In this document: piece by piece, positions 8,094 to 10,326 of the stretch
Layout of the letters: every line of letters begins with the position of its first letter
How positions within the stretch are numbered: the first letter of the stretch is position 1
Assembly (NCBI GenBank): GCA_001430745.1
Contig: KQ481983.1
Coordinates: 1,459,087-1,469,412, forward strand
Length of the DNA stretch: 10,326 nt
Direction: 5' to 3'
Origin: Auxenochlorella pyrenoidosa
Taxonomy: Eukaryota > Chlorophyta > Trebouxiophyceae > Chlorellales > Chlorellaceae
Notes under the pieces: model-generated
Database searches by the model: none
Told to the model about the DNA's origin: nothing
Seen by the model: the letters and a program-made list of their open reading frames with translations, nothing else
Program-made: the position numbers and the translations under genes

Positions 8094-10326
8094 TCACTCC
8101 ATAACCAGCTGGGACAGCAGGAACTTGAGCTCGCGCCGCTCCATGACCCACTCTGAGAAGGAGGGGGCCAGCAGGGCGCGCGCGCCGCCACCGCTGGTGC
8201 TGTCCAGGTACGCCCTGCAGGGGTGGGGCGAGGGGGGGCGGCAGGGGCAGGGCGGGGCTGCTGAAACGGGCCCTGGGCGGCACCACATGCCGCGGGGGCC
8301 GCAGGGGCAGAGCGCGCCGGCTGATGTGTGCGGCACCAAGGGCGCAACGCGAGCCGGCGCTTTGCCTGGGCGCTGGCGCACCTGAAGGCGATGAGGAAGA
8401 AGTAGCGCTGCAGGTAGTGCAGGCCCAGGCGCCGCGCCGCGGCTGCGGCGGCTGCCCGCGGCTCTCCCAGGATGACGGCCCCCGCCACTGGGCTGGTGGC
8501 TGCAGGGGTGGGCGGAGACGAGGGCAGTCCGGTCAGGGCATCGCGGCCAAAACAGACGTGGCTGTGGGATCGGGCAACGTGGCATGCTGAGCATCGGGCA
8601 GACGCACCACCAGGGTGGGTGGCGTCCGCGCCACCCCGGCTGCAAGCTTGCTGTCCAACGCGAGAGGCACGGGGTCCTGGGGCGGCGATGCGCAGGCCCA
8701 CCGCAGCCCCAGAGAAAACTCATCCTCACCCTCCTCCTCCAGCCCGGGCACGCCGCCCTCGGCGGCCTCCTTGCAGGCGTGGATGTCGGCGCGTAGGTTG
8801 CCGATGGCGGCGCACCGGTTGATGGCCTCGTCCACCGCGGCCTTGGCGTCCAGCCCGTTGGGCAGCACGCGGCACAGGTTCATGATGCCGCGGTACTCGC
8901 CCAGCAGCGCGTTGCGGCTGCGGGGGGGCGGGGGGCAGGGGCAGGGGCAGGGCAGCGGGCTGGTGGGTCAGCCTGGCAGGTAGGTGCAGGGGGCTTGCAG
9001 CAGCCCACCCAGGAGTCCTGCCCTCACTCATCCCCACCGGTCCCTTGCCCACAGCACGCAGCGCAGCCCCCGTGCGCACCTGACCAGGTCGGATACATCC
9101 GACTCCACCCGCAGCAGGGAGCCGGCGGACAGGCGCTGGCGTTTGGAGGGCGAGAGGTAGTCTGAGAGGTCGTCCGCGGCGGCAGGCAGTGGCGCCAGCG
9201 AGGCCACCTGCAGGGCGGGCTGGGCGCACGAGTTAAAGTGGCGGCAGTCACAGGTGCGCAGGCGGATGCACGCAGAGGGCCACCGGCCGTGGGCTTGGCA
9301 CTCCAGAGGAGGCTCTGCGGTGAGGCGGGCCACTCACCCGAGGGCTCATGCCGAGCGGCGGCGAGGCAGCGGCCGCGGCCGCGCGCCGCTCGGCCTGCAT
9401 GAGCAGGTATGTGGCTGCTGCTGCCGAGGAGAAGCGCGCCGAGGAGCCGGTGGCGGTGCGGGACAGGAAGACGTACATCACCTGCGGCACACCGGGCGGG
9501 CCAGGGGAGGAGGAGTGGGAGGCGCTTGGGGTGGGGTGGGGGCTGGGGAGGTGGGGGTGGAGTGGGTGGGTGAATGGGGAGTTGGGGAGGGGGGCAGCGT
9601 GGCATGGAAAAGGTGGTGTGCGCAGCAGCATGCTGGGTGCCCTGGCCGACGGGCGCTGGCGCCAGCCATGCCTTCAAGTCGGGTCGCCAGGCCCCACCAG
9701 GCGCAAGCTTGGACGTGCGCGCCCCGCCGGCCCCGGCCCGCCGCCCTGCCCGCGCACCTCCTTGCCGGCCGGGTGGTTGCCCATCTGCGCCAGCAGCTGG
9801 TCCAGGTCGGCGGCCTGGGGGGTGCGCTCGCGGGACATGGGCACTCTCTTGTACGATATTTGGTAGCCCTCAGCTGCAATGGCCACAAACACCTCGCGCG
9901 GCGTGCACAGGCCCTGCAGGGCAGGAAGGGACACCCAGAAAGGGGTCACGGAGAGGGGGCCAGCGCCCGTGAGCGCCGTCATCGGGGCATGCTGGCATGC
10001 CTGGGGCGCCTGCCACTCCAAGTTCGCTGCCATGGCAATGGACAGCCGCCAGTCGCCGGAGAGCGCCGTCGAAGCGGGTGCGGCGGCAGGTGATGCCGGC
10101 CGCCCTGCATACCCCTGCGACCCCGCCGCCGCGGGCGCCCCCCCGCCCAGCCGGCCCACCTGGTCAATGTCGCCCACGTCGCCGGTGGTCTCCCAAAAGG
10201 CCTGCACCTGCATGACCGGCTGGTACTGGGTGGTGCGCGTGATGTCCTCCGCATCGCCGCCGCCATCCGCCCCCGCCTCCTCCCCCGCCGCGCCGCCGGC
10301 GCTGGGCGGGGCGCCGGGCGGCTCGC
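8094..10326 (-). CDS. PALD1: Paladin-like protein, C-terminal part (degenerate tyrosine-phosphatase family; 5' part beyond window)
   Basis: Paladins are large cytosolic proteins with several phosphatase-like domains, of which the later ones lack catalytic residues; their biochemical role is poorly defined. Minus-strand exons 10326-10160, 9913-9758, 9481-9338, 9207-9080, 8917-8730, 8499-8382 and 8214-8094 join in phase and give 339 residues to the stop at 8096-8094. Residues 1-30 are Gly/Ala/Glu-rich. Then come QYQPVMQVQAFWETT, the paladin motif CTPREVFVAIAAEGYQISYK, RVPMSRERTPQ and the loop block VMYVFLSRTATGSSARFSSA (108-127). The helical end follows, with NALLGEYRGIMNLCRVLPNG, AINRCAAIGNLRADI, LHYLQRYFFLIAFRAYL and FSEWVMERRELKFLL. 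The phosphatase loop has Ala where catalytic Cys would be. Residues around 135-145 are an alanine run, and SPSKRQRL is a basic patch. Introns are 130-276 nt with GT-AG ends. The family is assigned from remembered motif order, so somewhat less certain than the other genes. Confidence 0.8.
8221..8260 (+). repeat. G-tract cluster next to the last paladin-like exon
   Basis: This is a third G-rich stretch, in the intron 8215-8381, again directly upstream of the acceptor in the sense of the gene and so acting as a C-rich polypyrimidine tract in RNA. It is similar in make-up to the other two clusters. Confidence 0.6.
8921..8967 (+). repeat. G-tract cluster in a paladin-like gene intron
   Basis: Runs of seven, six, four and four G, then shorter runs, with GGGGCA repeated in tandem, lie in the intron 8918-9079 immediately before an acceptor. 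In the RNA this is the acceptor's polypyrimidine tract; in DNA it is a potential G-quadruplex on the template strand. Confidence 0.65.
9495..9595 (+). repeat. G-tract cluster in a paladin-like gene intron
   Basis: About 100 bases with many runs of three or more G separated by one to six bases lie inside the intron 9482-9757. On the transcribed (minus) sense this is a long C/T-rich tract. On the plus, template strand it could fold into G-quadruplexes. Confidence 0.7.

Noticed and set aside
7679..8701. 340-codon open frame on the minus strand
   Set aside because: Only the part encoding PVAGAVILGEPR to FFLIAF is a real paladin-like exon; the rest reads introns and the last exon out of frame.
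9254..10093. 279-codon open frame on the plus strand
   Set aside because: It is antisense to paladin-like exons and introns, Gly/Arg-rich, and lacks any domain; compositional shadow.
1..10326. A functional gene cluster or defence-like system
   Set aside because: Autophagy conjugation, protein repair, cyclic electron flow and a paladin-like protein have no known shared pathway, and each gene has its own promoter and orientation. No mobile-element signs, tandem repeats of CRISPR type or integrase genes were found.

Overview
The window looks like nuclear DNA of a green alga, most likely a chlorophyte of the Chlorella/Trebouxiophyceae type. It is very GC-rich, its genes are cut into short exons by 130-430 nt introns with GT..CTGCAG-type borders, and a TGTAA polyadenylation signal of the green-algal type follows the PGR5 gene. 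PGR5, found only in oxygenic phototrophs, confirms a photosynthetic lineage. The genus is an inference and could be wrong. There are no bacterial operons, rRNA, tRNA, CRISPR arrays or mobile elements that I can support.

Four protein genes can be assembled exon by exon. (1) Minus strand, 2035 to beyond base 1: ATG3, the E2-like enzyme that attaches ATG8 to phosphatidylethanolamine in autophagy. Seven exons are visible; the catalytic-Cys exon lies outside the window. (2) Plus strand, 3048-5520: protein-L-isoaspartate O-methyltransferase in eight exons, with an unusual hydrophobic N-terminus, one GC-AG intron and a problematic splice acceptor at a 17-base C run. (3) Plus strand, 6107-7056: PGR5, the small thylakoid-associated factor of cyclic electron flow, in three exons. 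(4) Minus strand, 10326-8094: the C-terminal 339 residues of a paladin-like (degenerate tyrosine-phosphatase) protein in seven visible exons.

Layout: ATG3 and the methyltransferase diverge from a roughly 1 kb intergenic region of visibly lower GC. The methyltransferase and PGR5 are tandem with a 586-base gap. PGR5 and the paladin-like gene converge, with opposing TGTAA signals only 21 bases apart and a sharp flip of purine/pyrimidine strand bias at that point. The genes share no obvious pathway; this is an ordinary eukaryotic neighbourhood, and I see no multi-gene system. The most useful leads are local: the alternative splice outcomes in the methyltransferase, a candidate ATG8-interacting motif in ATG3, a divergent ATG3 exon at the window edge, the Cys-less pseudophosphatase loop of the paladin-like protein, and the convergent 3' ends.
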